Below, piece after piece: positions 46,371 through 54,951 of a stretch of DNA of 64,000 nt. The notes beneath the pieces are model-generated. The model searched no databases. It had not been told where the DNA came from and was given only the letters and a program-made list of their open reading frames with translations. Both the position numbers and the translations under genes were made by a program. Every line of letters starts with the position of its first letter. The stretch's first letter is position 1. Source of the DNA: Gemmatimonadota bacterium (lineage in GTDB: Bacteria; Gemmatimonadota; Gemmatimonadetes; Longimicrobiales; Gaopeijiaceae); assembly GCA_028873815.1 (NCBI GenBank), contig JAPPNN010000080.1, positions 1-64,000 of the forward strand. The letters run 5' to 3'.

Positions 46371-48494
46371 ATGCCAACCCCTCGAATCCGTCACCGTGTG
46401 CCTCGCGTGCCCCGGCGGGCCGTGGCGATCGTCATGCTCGGCGCGGCAACCCTCCACCCCGCCCCACCGGCCGCGGCGCAGACCGAAGCGGCCGACACCG
46501 TCGAACTCTCGCCCATCGTCGTCTCCGTGCTGCGGTCGCCCGTGCGTCTCGACAGGCTCCCCTTCTCGGCCTCGATCATCGCCGGCCGCGACCTGGCGCA
46601 GGGCAACTCCGGCTTGTCCATCGAGGAAGCGCTGCACGCGCTCCCGGGCGTGCGCGTACAGAACCGGTACAACGCGGCGGTCGGCGAGCGCATCTCGATC
46701 CGCGGGTTCGGCGCGCGCTCCCAGTTTGGAGTGCGCGGGATCAAGATCCTGGTGGACGGGATCCCCGCGACGCTTCCGGACGGACAGAGCACGCTCGACC
46801 ACCTCGACATCGGCTCCCTGGGCCGGGTGGAGGCGCTGCGCGGACCGGCGGCGGCCCTGTATGGCAACGGCGCGGGCGGCGTGCTCCTGTTTCGCAGCGC
46901 GGAGCCGTACGCGGGACGCTATAGTCAGGGGGCCACCTTCGTGACCGGCTCGGACGGGCTGCTGAGGATACAGGCGACCGGATCGGGCACGGCGGGTGCG
47001 GTCGGCTTTCGCGCCAGCGTCGCCCGGACCAGCTTCGACGGCTTTCGCAACAACCTCTCGGAATCCGGCGAGGACCCCTACAGCCAGTCGGACCGCACCA
47101 CCCTCAATGCAGGCTTCACTACCGCGGCGGCCGGAGGCACACTGGCCGTGCAGGTGAACGGCCTCGACCTCGACGCGCTCAACGCGGGTTCTCTCCCGGC
47201 CAGCCTCTTCGACGAGGGGAGCAATCAGGCGTGGGGGTTCAACGTGGCCCGCCGCACCAGAAAGGCCGTCCGCCAGGGCCAGGCGGGCGTCAGCTGGACG
47301 GGTGGTGTGGGAAGCCTGGAGGGTGCGTTTTCGGCCTACGGTGTGAGGCGCGAACTGGACAACCCCATCCCGACGCGCGTGCTTGATCTGACCCGCAACG
47401 GCGGCGGCGTGCGGGTTGCGCTGGGGCGCGAGTGGGACACCCGGGCGGGTCAGGGACGGCTCGACTTCGGAGTGGAAGGCGAGTTGCAGAAGGACGATCG
47501 CCAGAACTTCGCCAACGACGGAGGCGAACGCGGGGGCCGGGTTCTCGATCAGGACGAGCGGGTTCGCGCGGCGGCCCTCTTCGGGCAGCTTCAGGTGCCC
47601 GTGGCCGCGCGGCTGAGCGTCATGGGGGCGGTCCGATTCGACCACCTGGACTTCACGGCCTACGACCGCCTGGTCCTGATGGACGACCCCGACGACTCGG
47701 GCTCTCGCACGATGAGCGGGCTCAACCCGTCGCTGGGTCTCCACATCGACCTGGGGGACCACGGCCTGTTCGCCTCGCTCGCCCGTTCCTTCGAGACGCC
47801 GACCACGACCGAACTGGCCAATCAGCCCACCCGCGCGGGCGGCTTCAATCCCGGCCTGGAACCCCAGAGCGGCTGGACGGCCGAAGGGGGAATACGCGGC
47901 GCGCTGGGCGGCCGCTCCGCCTACGACCTCACCGCGTTCGCTTCCAGCCTGTCCAACCAGCTCGTGCCGTTCGAGGTCCCAGCCGCCCCCGGACGGCGCT
48001 TCTATCGCAATGCAGGCCGATCCACCGTGCGCGGTTTCGAGGCGTCGGCGCGGGCGCTGCTGTCACCGGTTCTGACCGCGCGCATCGCCTACGGGTACGT
48101 CAGCGCACGGTTCACCGAGTTCTCGGTGGGCGAGAACAACTTCGACGGCAACCGCGTGCCCGGGATCGCGCCCCATCGCCTGGAAGCCAGTCTGAGGGCC
48201 GGCCGCAGGGCGTGGTTCGGCGAACTGCGCGTCGAGCGGCGCGGCGAGGTGCCCGTGAACGACGCCAACGACGCGAGCGCGGTGGGCTACACGCTGGTGG
48301 AGCTGCGTGCGGGAGCCTCCGGAGTCCGGGCAGGGAATGTGCGTGTGTCGCCGTTTGCGGCCATCACGAACCTCACGAACGCCCGCTACGCATCGTCCGT
48401 GGTGGTCAACGCCTTCGGGGGACGGTACTTCGAGCCCGGACCCGACCGGGGCGGCTACCTGGGGCTGTCGCTCGCCTGGGACCGGGACCGCTGA
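46371..48494 (+). CDS. TonB-dependent outer-membrane receptor
   Basis: A 707-residue TonB-dependent receptor. A signal peptide ending in PAAAQ precedes the plug (LSPIVVSVLRSPVRLDRLPF, SIEEALHALPGVRVQNRYN, RISIRGFGARSQFGVRGIKI, GNGAGGVLLF). The 22-strand barrel ends in GPDRGGYLGLSLAWDRDR. The plug lacks a strong match to siderophore or vitamin B12 receptor subgroups, so the ligand is open. Starts at ATG 46371; an in-frame GTG lies two codons before. Its 3' end overlaps the convergent glycosidase gene by 40 bases. Confidence 0.9.
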   Translation: MPTPRIRHRVPRVPRRAVAIVMLGAATLHPAPPAAAQTEAADTVELSPIVVSVLRSPVRLDRLPFSASIIAGRDLAQGNSGLSIEEALHALPGVRVQNRYNAAVGERISIRGFGARSQFGVRGIKILVDGIPATLPDGQSTLDHLDIGSLGRVEALRGPAAALYGNGAGGVLLFRSAEPYAGRYSQGATFVTGSDGLLRIQATGSGTAGAVGFRASVARTSFDGFRNNLSESGEDPYSQSDRTTLNAGFTTAAAGGTLAVQVNGLDLDALNAGSLPASLFDEGSNQAWGFNVARRTRKAVRQGQAGVSWTGGVGSLEGAFSAYGVRRELDNPIPTRVLDLTRNGGGVRVALGREWDTRAGQGRLDFGVEGELQKDDRQNFANDGGERGGRVLDQDERVRAAALFGQLQVPVAARLSVMGAVRFDHLDFTAYDRLVLMDDPDDSGSRTMSGLNPSLGLHIDLGDHGLFASLARSFETPTTTELANQPTRAGGFNPGLEPQSGWTAEGGIRGALGGRSAYDLTAFASSLSNQLVPFEVPAAPGRRFYRNAGRSTVRGFEASARALLSPVLTARIAYGYVSARFTEFSVGENNFDGNRVPGIAPHRLEASLRAGRRAWFGELRVERRGEVPVNDANDASAVGYTLVELRAGASGVRAGNVRVSPFAAITNLTNARYASSVVVNAFGGRYFEPGPDRGGYLGLSLAWDRDR

Positions 48495-49390
48495 CACCCG
48501 GCCTCGTCGATCACGAGCCACAGGCTGTTCGCTACCGCGCGCTCCCCTTCCGCATCCGAGGGCCGGCTGACGATTCGTCCGCCCGCGGACATCGCCGACG
48601 AGCCGCCGCCGTCGAGGTTCAGGGCTTCGTCCACTCCCAGCGACTGGAATAGTTCGGTCAGCTCCGGAAGGGACATGCCGGCGGAGTGCGGCATCTGCCG
48701 CCCGTCGACGACGACGATCCACAGCAACGCGCTCTGAACGTCCAGGCCGACTGCCGTTCGCGGGTGTCGCGCGGCGGCGAAGGAGGGACGTTCGGCAACC
48801 CCCAGATCCCCCACCGGGCTTCCGCCGTCCAGAAGCTCGGGGAAGCCTCCGATGACCTGAAGTGCCGCGCCGACGGTCGCCGTCTCCGTATCGGCCGGCC
48901 CGATTCGAAGCATCCGGTCCCGTCCCCACGAAAGCGCGGGCCGTGCCGAAACACGCCGGGTCGAGCCGGTGACTTCCGGTCCCACCGGAGTCCCATCCGC
49001 GGCAAAGAAGTCCCCGTTGACACCGGCAATCACCTCTACTTGGCCGGACGGCCGCATTTCCGAGATGGCCTTGCGAATGCGGGTGACTCCGTCGTCGGCC
49101 AGAGCCGGGATCACCCTCAGGTCCAGCTGACACTGCGCCAGGTCGGCCGACACCATATGGATCGCCCACGGCCCGGACGGCGACCAGAGGTAGCGATAGT
49201 GGACACCCCGGCTCAGGGGCACGACGCGCACCGAATCGGGTGCATAGCGGGTCAGGGCGGCCTCCGGGAGCGGAGGTGCGGGCCTGGCGCCGTCGTCCGC
49301 GCCGGCGCACGCCACCGACAGGCCCGCCAGCAAGACCGACAGGGCCTGCCATCCGTCGCGGCCTGGTGGCCTACGTCTGGGAGACGTCAT
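48455..49390 (-). CDS. Phosphodiester glycosidase (NAGPA-family) lipoprotein
   Basis: A 311-residue exported protein. A lipobox-like segment LLAGLSVACAG precedes the NAGPA (phosphodiester glycosidase) domain. Recognised are GVNGDFFAADGTPVGP, RTAVGLDVQSALLWIVVVDG, and SLGVDEALNLDGGGSSAM. Family enzymes uncover mannose-6-phosphate-like or sugar-1-phosphate diesters in vertebrates; bacterial members act on envelope glycans or exopolysaccharides, often without known substrate. Start ATG 49390 was chosen at the beginning of the signal; the upstream continuation is not needed. It converges with the TonB receptor gene. Confidence 0.82.
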   Translation of the reverse strand: MTSPRRRPPGRDGWQALSVLLAGLSVACAGADDGARPAPPLPEAALTRYAPDSVRVVPLSRGVHYRYLWSPSGPWAIHMVSADLAQCQLDLRVIPALADDGVTRIRKAISEMRPSGQVEVIAGVNGDFFAADGTPVGPEVTGSTRRVSARPALSWGRDRMLRIGPADTETATVGAALQVIGGFPELLDGGSPVGDLGVAERPSFAAARHPRTAVGLDVQSALLWIVVVDGRQMPHSAGMSLPELTELFQSLGVDEALNLDGGGSSAMSAGGRIVSRPSDAEGERAVANSLWLVIDEAGCQRSRSQASDSPR

Positions 49391-49440
49391 TGATGCATCA
49401 ACCTGGAAGCCCGGAATCCGCCGGGTTATACTCGCCCACC

Positions 49441-49995
49441 ATGATCCCACCGTCCGCCTTCCCCCGCAACCGGCCGATCCGACGAGACTTCGGTACCTCA
49501 CGGCCGCGACTCGCCCCGGCGATCCTCCCCGCGCTGTCGCTTGCCTGCCTCCTGGCCGTCGCCGGTGCGGCCCCGCTCTCCGCCCAGTACCGGTTCGGCG
49601 TTTCCCTGTTCGGCGCGAGCATGGCGGCGCTTGTCGGCGAGTACCGCTGGGATCGCCAGGGAGTGGAGGTCCAGGTGGGCACCTGGCGGCTCAGGGACGT
49701 CAGCGTGTCGGTCACGGCCAAACAGTACCTGGGCTCCCGTTCGGTAGAGCCCTTCGTAGGCGTCGGCCTGTGGGGGATTGTGGCGCGGGAGGAGGAAGGC
49801 ACCGGAGCCGGCCTGGTCGCCCGGGTTCCCGTGGGTGCGGGCTGGGACTTCGCATCCGGGCACAACGCCGCCTTCACAATCCACCTGAACCGCGCGCTGG
49901 CGGTCAAGCGGCCCGGTGCGGGGGAAGGGCCACCGCTTCGCACAAGCCTCGTCCCGCTGCCGGAGTTCAGCTACCGCCGGTGGGACTCGAACTGA
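49441..49995 (+). CDS. Hypothetical exported protein, barrel-like
   Basis: A 184-residue exported protein. A long signal segment (LPALSLACLLAVAGAAPLSA) is followed by alternating strands (YRFGVSLFGASMAALVGEYR, VSVTAKQYLGSRSVEPFVGV, GWDFASGHNAAFTIHLNRAL), the look of a small outer-membrane barrel. No family is recognised. ATG 49441 lies 50 bases from the start of the divergent glycosidase gene, so the spacer may hold promoters for both. Confidence 0.55.
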   Translation: MIPPSAFPRNRPIRRDFGTSRPRLAPAILPALSLACLLAVAGAAPLSAQYRFGVSLFGASMAALVGEYRWDRQGVEVQVGTWRLRDVSVSVTAKQYLGSRSVEPFVGVGLWGIVAREEEGTGAGLVARVPVGAGWDFASGHNAAFTIHLNRALAVKRPGAGEGPPLRTSLVPLPEFSYRRWDSN

Positions 49996-50067
49996 CCGGA
50001 AGCCCGGTCGTGCGGAGCCGGTCGGAAGTAGTCCAGCCACCACAAGACCCGGCCATCCAGGCCCCAG

Positions 50068-51258
50068 TCAATCCACCGGCTCCATCCCCACGTACTTGAG
50101 CCCGCTGCCCGTGTTGAATAGCACCACTTCGTCGCTCTGCCGGATCAGTCCCATCTCGAGCAGTCGAGGCACGGCCGCCGCCGTCGCCCCGCCTTCCGGC
50201 GCTCCGAACACCCCCGTCGCGGCTCCCATGGCCTCGACCCACTCCGCCATCGCGCTATCGGTGACCGCGACCGCCCCGCCCCCCGATTCCCGCAGCGCGC
50301 GCAGGATGAGGAAGTCGCCCACGGCCCCCGGAACCCTGAGCCCCGCCGCAAACGTGGAGGCATCCTCCCACAGGGCCGCGTGCTTCGTCCCCTCCTCCCA
50401 CGCCCGCACCATCGGGGCGCAACCGGTCGCCTGCACGGTGAACATCCGCGGCCTCTCGCCACCGATCCAGCCAAGCGCCTCCATCTCGGCGAAGGCCTTC
50501 CACATGCCGATCAGCCCGGTGCCGCCGCCCGTCGGGTAGACGATCGCGTCGGGAAGCCGTCCGCCCAGCTGCTCGAACAGCTCGTACCCCATCGTCTTCT
50601 TGCCTTCGACACGGTACGGCTCCTTCAGGGTGGACAGGTCCCACCACCCGTCCTCGTCGCAACGCTGGCGCACGACCCGGCCGCAGTCGCTGATCAGGCC
50701 GTCCAGCAGCTCCAGGTCGGCACCGAGCGCGCGGATCTCCGCCAGGATCGGCGCCGGGGTGTCCAGGGGGACGACGACGTGAACCGGCAATCCGGCGGCC
50801 GCGCCATACGCCGCCGCCGACCCCGCCGCGTTGCCCGCCGACGGAATCGCGAGCTCCCGCGCCCCCAATTCCAGCGCGCGCGAGACCGCCATGCACAGTC
50901 CCCGATCCTTGAACGAGCCCGTCGGGTTCTGCCCTTCGTCCTTGATCCATAGACGGTCCACGCCCACCCGCTCCGCCAGGCGCTGCGACTCCAGCAGCGG
51001 CGTGAACCCTTCCCCGAGGCTGACCTGGCAGGCACGGTCCCGTACCGGCAGGACCTCTTCATAGCGCCAGAGCGTGGGTGCTCTCCCGGCGACCGCTTCG
51101 GGGGTGAAGCGGCCCCGGATTGCGTCGAGATCGTAGCGGGCGAAGAACGGTTTGCCCGCGGGCGACAGGCCCTGCAGGATCTCGGAATCGAAGGTGGCGC
51201 CCGTTGCCGTGCATTCGAGATGCGTTGCGCCGGCAGGCGCGGGGGTGGAATCGCTCAT
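50068..51258 (-). CDS. thrC: Threonine synthase
   Basis: A 396-residue PLP enzyme. After an N-terminal CTATGATFDS segment come GEGFTPLLES, the PLP-Lys motif NPTGSFKDRG, IPSAGNAAGSAAAYG, and the phosphate-binding loop PTGGGTGLIGMW with a FNTGSGLKY end. It converts O-phosphohomoserine to threonine. The chosen ATG 51258 (MSDSTP) starts a compact protein; a longer open frame upstream to 51924 is antisense to the sigma-factor gene. Solitary here; no hom or thrB beside it. Confidence 0.9.
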   Translation of the reverse strand: MSDSTPAPAGATHLECTATGATFDSEILQGLSPAGKPFFARYDLDAIRGRFTPEAVAGRAPTLWRYEEVLPVRDRACQVSLGEGFTPLLESQRLAERVGVDRLWIKDEGQNPTGSFKDRGLCMAVSRALELGARELAIPSAGNAAGSAAAYGAAAGLPVHVVVPLDTPAPILAEIRALGADLELLDGLISDCGRVVRQRCDEDGWWDLSTLKEPYRVEGKKTMGYELFEQLGGRLPDAIVYPTGGGTGLIGMWKAFAEMEALGWIGGERPRMFTVQATGCAPMVRAWEEGTKHAALWEDASTFAAGLRVPGAVGDFLILRALRESGGGAVAVTDSAMAEWVEAMGAATGVFGAPEGGATAAAVPRLLEMGLIRQSDEVVLFNTGSGLKYVGMEPVD

Positions 51259-51359
51259 TGCGTCGTCGGGAAGTGGAGGGGGTCGATGGCCGCGGAGCCG
51301 GTGGCCGCTGGGCCGGTGGCCGCGGCAGGACAGGGGTAAAGCTGGCATCCGGGGCATCC

Positions 51360-52010
51360 ATGTGGAACCTTTGGCGGGTGCAACCCTTATCTTGCGTACA
51401 TGCATCTCAATTCCCGACAGACAATACAGCACGCCCACCTTCGCCTGGATCCGAACCCATCGAAGCCCAGCTGATACGCCAAGCGTGCGAAGGAGACGGA
51501 CAGGCCGTCCGGGCGCTCTACGACCGGTATTCCCCCCGGGTGTACGCGGTCGTGCGGCGCATCGCCGGTGACGACGACCTGGCGCACGACTACGCCCAGG
51601 AGACGTGGATTCGGGCCCTGCGCGCCCTGCCCTCCTTCCGCGGCGAGGCCCGTTTTTCGACCTGGCTTCACCGGATCGCGGTAAACACCGCGTTGCAGGC
51701 GGTGAGGAAGGCCAAGACGAGGAAGATGCGCGAAATGCCGCTGCCCGAGGTCGTTGCCGTGGCTCCGCAGGTCGGCGATGTCCTTCTGGAGAGAAAGCTG
51801 GAACAAGCCCTAGACGAGCTTCCCGAGGGGATGAGAAAGGTTTTGATCCTGCACGACGTGGAAGGCTATACACACGAGGAAATCGGCACCGCCCTGGGGG
51901 TGACCTCGGGCACGTCGAAATCACAGTTGTTCAAGGCGCGAGCAAAGATGAGGCGCATGCTGCGAGGTTTTGAACCACAGCCCAAGGAAGTGGAAGCATG
52001 GAGCGTTTGA
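51360..52010 (+). CDS. ECF-type RNA polymerase sigma factor
   Basis: A 216-residue ECF sigma factor. Region 2 is seen in RALYDRYSPRVYAVVRRIAG and the ETWIRALRALPSFRGEARFS stretch; region 4 holds ELPEGMRKVLILHDVEGYTH and an HTH with IGTALGVTSGTSKSQLFKAR. ATG 51360 gives a 33-residue N-terminal extension of low conservation; a later start is possible. The next gene, an anti-sigma factor, overlaps by 13 bases. Divergent from thrC across 101 bases. Confidence 0.88.
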   Translation: MWNLWRVQPLSCVHASQFPTDNTARPPSPGSEPIEAQLIRQACEGDGQAVRALYDRYSPRVYAVVRRIAGDDDLAHDYAQETWIRALRALPSFRGEARFSTWLHRIAVNTALQAVRKAKTRKMREMPLPEVVAVAPQVGDVLLERKLEQALDELPEGMRKVLILHDVEGYTHEEIGTALGVTSGTSKSQLFKARAKMRRMLRGFEPQPKEVEAWSV

Positions 52011-52660
52011 GTCTCGAACAGTTGGCTCGGCTGGTCGACGAACGGCCGACATCCGAAGAAAGAGCGATCCTCGATGCGGACCCCGGCCTGCGGCGTGAGC
52101 TGGACGCGCTCAGGGCCCAGAAGGGAGCGCTGAGGGACCTGCCTTCCATGCTGCCGCCCCCGGACAGCTGGCCGGAGCTCGAGGAAAAACTGATGGCGGA
52201 GGGCCTCATCCGCGGCTCGCGCAGGGACCCCGCATTCTGGCGCAAGTGGATGCGGATGGCCGCCGGCCTGGTACTGTTCATCGGGGGAACCGCGTTCGGC
52301 TGGGCGGCGGGCGGTGCTCCCGCAGCCGCCCCGAACGGCCTCGCGGCGGGCTCGGACGCGGCGGACACGGAAGCGGTGTCCTTCGCGTCCCTCGAAGAGG
52401 CGATGCTCGCGGTGCAGGAAGCCGAGCAGGAGTGGTCGGCCGCGTTTGCCGAGTTCCGCCGTCTCCTGGGCGCCCAGAGCGAGCGGGAATTGCCGGGGGA
52501 TCCGGCCGTGCGGCTCGCCGCCATCGACGCGCTTCTCGCCGCGAGCAGGGCCGCGGTGGAGGAATCGCCGGCGGACCAGTTCTTCAACGGACTGGTGGTG
52601 AGCACGCTCGCCGAGAGACAGCAAACCCTCCGGCAGATAAGCCGGGCGAACTGGCATTGA
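51998..52660 (+). CDS. Membrane anti-sigma factor (putative)
   Basis: A 220-residue protein with a cytosolic zinc-less anti-sigma-like helix domain (ERLSLEQLARLVDERPTSEE), one membrane segment at about 85-110 (MRMAAGLVLFIGGTAFGWAAG), and a helical periplasmic part with two long amphipathic helices (SFASLEEAMLAVQEAEQEWS, LAAIDALLAASRAAVEESPA). Position right after the sigma gene with overlapping ends makes an anti-sigma function likely. Sequestration presumably ends on periplasmic signal detection. Confidence 0.7.
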   Translation: MERLSLEQLARLVDERPTSEERAILDADPGLRRELDALRAQKGALRDLPSMLPPPDSWPELEEKLMAEGLIRGSRRDPAFWRKWMRMAAGLVLFIGGTAFGWAAGGAPAAAPNGLAAGSDAADTEAVSFASLEEAMLAVQEAEQEWSAAFAEFRRLLGAQSERELPGDPAVRLAAIDALLAASRAAVEESPADQFFNGLVVSTLAERQQTLRQISRANWH

Positions 52661-52665
52661 GTGTG

Positions 52666-53661
52666 ATGAGGCTCCGTTCCACTCTGGTCCTCGCAGCCTT
52701 CCTGGTTCCGGGCGCGCTGTTTGCCGGTCTGCCCACGGCGGCGGCGCAGGATGCGGTCCGGGTGTCGGATGAGGGCGGCTGGCTGGGCATTCGCCTGGAC
52801 GCCTCCGTGACCGTGATGCCGACGGCGGACAGCGCCCATTTCGAGATCGTGATCACCGACGTATACCGGTCCGGTCCGGCGGACCTGGGCGGTGTCATTC
52901 CCGGGGACCGGGTCGTAGCGGTCAACGGCGGCCGTCTTTCCACGTGGGAGGCGTGGTTGAATGCCGTGAGCAACCTCGGGGCGGGTCAGACCCTCCACCT
53001 CACGGTCCGGCGCGATGGTGACGAGCAGGATGTGTCGATCGTCGCCGGAACCCGGCCCACAACGCTGCAGCCCGCGATCGCCATGGAACGCTTCGTCGAC
53101 GCTCAGGCCCGGATGAGCCGGCACATCGATTCCCTGTTCCAGGTGGTGGTCGACTGGGGAGACCTTGCCGACGGCGTCCTCTCTGCCGAGCAGCGGCTTT
53201 GGGAAGCCACTCGAGCGATGATCCGCGAGGCGAGGGCGGAAGTGGATGCCGGCGAAGCCGAGCAGCGTCTCCGGGATCCCATGGAGCCTCCGGACGCGGG
53301 CGGCGGAGGGGGACCCGGAGCCCGGCGCATCGACGTAGTGGAATCCACCCGGCCGCCGCTCCTTGCACCGTTCATCCTCAGCTCGCCGGTGGTCCTCGGC
53401 GGCGCGTTCGTAAGCGACCTGACGACCGACGTGGGGCAACAGTATTTCGGGGTCGAGTCGGGCGTGCTGGTCACCAACGTACTCGACCTGAGTCCCGCGG
53501 CCGGGGCTGGCCTTCGTGCCGGAGATGTCATTACGTTCGTCGGCAGCGAGGCGGCGGGCACGGTGTTGCAGCTTCGCGTCCTGTTGACGCAAGCTGTTTT
53601 TCCGGTTGAGCTTACGGTCGTCCGTGAGGGAGACCGTCTGAGCATCGCCTATCCGCGCTAG
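52666..53661 (+). CDS. Exported protein with two PDZ domains
   Basis: A 331-residue exported protein. A signal peptide (FLVPGALFAGLPTAAAQ) precedes PDZ 1 (about 35-120, YRSGPADLGGVIPGDRVVAV). A helical middle follows (EQRLWEATRAMIREARAEVD), then PDZ 2 (about 250-331, SPAAGAGLRAGDVITFVG). No protease domain is present. It is five bases downstream of the anti-sigma gene. Since PDZ domains bind exposed C-termini, it may sense misfolded envelope proteins and influence the anti-sigma factor; that link is inference. Confidence 0.75.
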   Translation: MRLRSTLVLAAFLVPGALFAGLPTAAAQDAVRVSDEGGWLGIRLDASVTVMPTADSAHFEIVITDVYRSGPADLGGVIPGDRVVAVNGGRLSTWEAWLNAVSNLGAGQTLHLTVRRDGDEQDVSIVAGTRPTTLQPAIAMERFVDAQARMSRHIDSLFQVVVDWGDLADGVLSAEQRLWEATRAMIREARAEVDAGEAEQRLRDPMEPPDAGGGGGPGARRIDVVESTRPPLLAPFILSSPVVLGGAFVSDLTTDVGQQYFGVESGVLVTNVLDLSPAAGAGLRAGDVITFVGSEAAGTVLQLRVLLTQAVFPVELTVVREGDRLSIAYPR

Positions 53662-53727
53662 CAGACTGATAGCAAACTGCTAGCACCCAGACGGTTGCGG
53701 GTCGCAGCGGGGGCGACCGGCCGTCGG

Positions 53728-54942
53728 CTACTCGTATCGCAACGCGTCGATCGGATCGAGCGTTGAAGCCCGCCGTGCCGGCCAGATCCCGAAAAAGAGG
53801 CCGATCGCCGCCGAGAATCCCAGGGCCACCACAACGGCTTCCGCCGCCACGGCCGTCTCTGCCCCGAACATCTGCGAGATCAGCCTGGCTCCCCCCATTC
53901 CGCCCGCAACCCCGAGCATGCCCCCGAAAACGCACAGCACGAGCGCCTCGATCAGGAACTGGAAGAGAATCGTCTTGCGCGTGGCACCCAGCGCCTTGCG
54001 CACCCCGATCTCGCGGGTCCGTTCCGTCACGCTCACGAGCATGATGTTCATGATCCCGATCCCGCCGACCAACAGACTGACACCGGCGATTCCGGCCAGC
54101 AGCATGGTGAACGTCTGGGTGGTCTCGTTGAAGGTCTCGAGGAATTCGGACGATTGCTGGATGCTGAAATCCGCTTCTTCGGTGGGCAGGATGCGGTGCT
54201 CGCGCCGGATCACCCGGTCGATATCCGCCCACGCGGGGTCGAGTTCTTCGGGAGACGGGGCCGCAACGTAGATCGAACGCAGTCGGTCCCGGCCGCCCAT
54301 GACCCGGTACATGGCGGTGGAAAGGGGGATGTAGATCTGGTCGTCCGGCTGCATCCACATGGCCCCGCCCTTCTCCTTCAGCACGCCGACCACCTCGAAG
54401 CGGATACCCCTGATCTGAATCGTGCGGCCCACCAGGAGGCCGGGCGGGGTTCCCAGATCCTCCGGGACGTTCGCGCCCAGGACGGCAACGCGCCGTCGGC
54501 CCTGCACCTCGCCCTCGTCGAAGAAGCGGCCGTACGCGATTTCATGGCTGTGCAGCGGGAAGAATGACGGCCATGTCCCAACGACCGAGTTCGACGAATT
54601 CCAGCGCAGGTACGAGACCTGCAGGCGGGACTCGATCTCGGGCGCGATCTGGTACTGGTCGCCCACCTGTTCGCGCAGCGCGACCGCGTCGTCCTCCTCG
54701 AGACGGCGGTTTCCGCTCGCCACGCCCCGGAAGTATCCCTGGCCGGGCCGCACGGTCAGGATGTTCGTGCCCATGTTCTCGATCTGCTGCTGGACCTGGC
54801 GCTGCGCGCCCTCGCCCAGTGCGACCATGGTGATCACCGCGGCGGTACCGATCACGATCCCCAGCGTAGTGAGTCCCGAGCGCAACGCGTTGGCACGGAT
54901 CGAGGCGAATGCGACGACGATCGTTTCCTTGATGACGAACAT
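53728..54942 (-). CDS. macB: ABC transporter permease (MacB membrane part)
   Basis: A 404-residue MacB-type permease. One N-terminal transmembrane segment follows a cytosolic stub (ETIVVAFASIRANALRSGLT, TLGIVIGTAAVITMVALGEG), then a periplasmic MacB_PCD domain (NILTVRPGQGYFRG, LGANVPEDLGTPPGLLVG). Three FtsX-type segments follow (FTMLLAGIAGVSLLVGGIGI, ALVLCVFGGMLGVAGGMGG, VVVALGFSAAIGLFFGIWPA). The ATPase is a separate gene two positions upstream, unlike fused E. coli MacB. Adaptor and TolC genes share the operon, completing a tripartite exporter. Confidence 0.92.
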   Translation of the reverse strand: MFVIKETIVVAFASIRANALRSGLTTLGIVIGTAAVITMVALGEGAQRQVQQQIENMGTNILTVRPGQGYFRGVASGNRRLEEDDAVALREQVGDQYQIAPEIESRLQVSYLRWNSSNSVVGTWPSFFPLHSHEIAYGRFFDEGEVQGRRRVAVLGANVPEDLGTPPGLLVGRTIQIRGIRFEVVGVLKEKGGAMWMQPDDQIYIPLSTAMYRVMGGRDRLRSIYVAAPSPEELDPAWADIDRVIRREHRILPTEEADFSIQQSSEFLETFNETTQTFTMLLAGIAGVSLLVGGIGIMNIMLVSVTERTREIGVRKALGATRKTILFQFLIEALVLCVFGGMLGVAGGMGGARLISQMFGAETAVAAEAVVVALGFSAAIGLFFGIWPARRASTLDPIDALRYE

Positions 54943-54951
54943 CGGTGGCTC

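Noticed and set aside
44371..46377. 668-codon minus-strand frame
   Set aside because: Antisense to the carboxypeptidase-regulatory-like protein, whose signal peptide and repeated domains are convincing.
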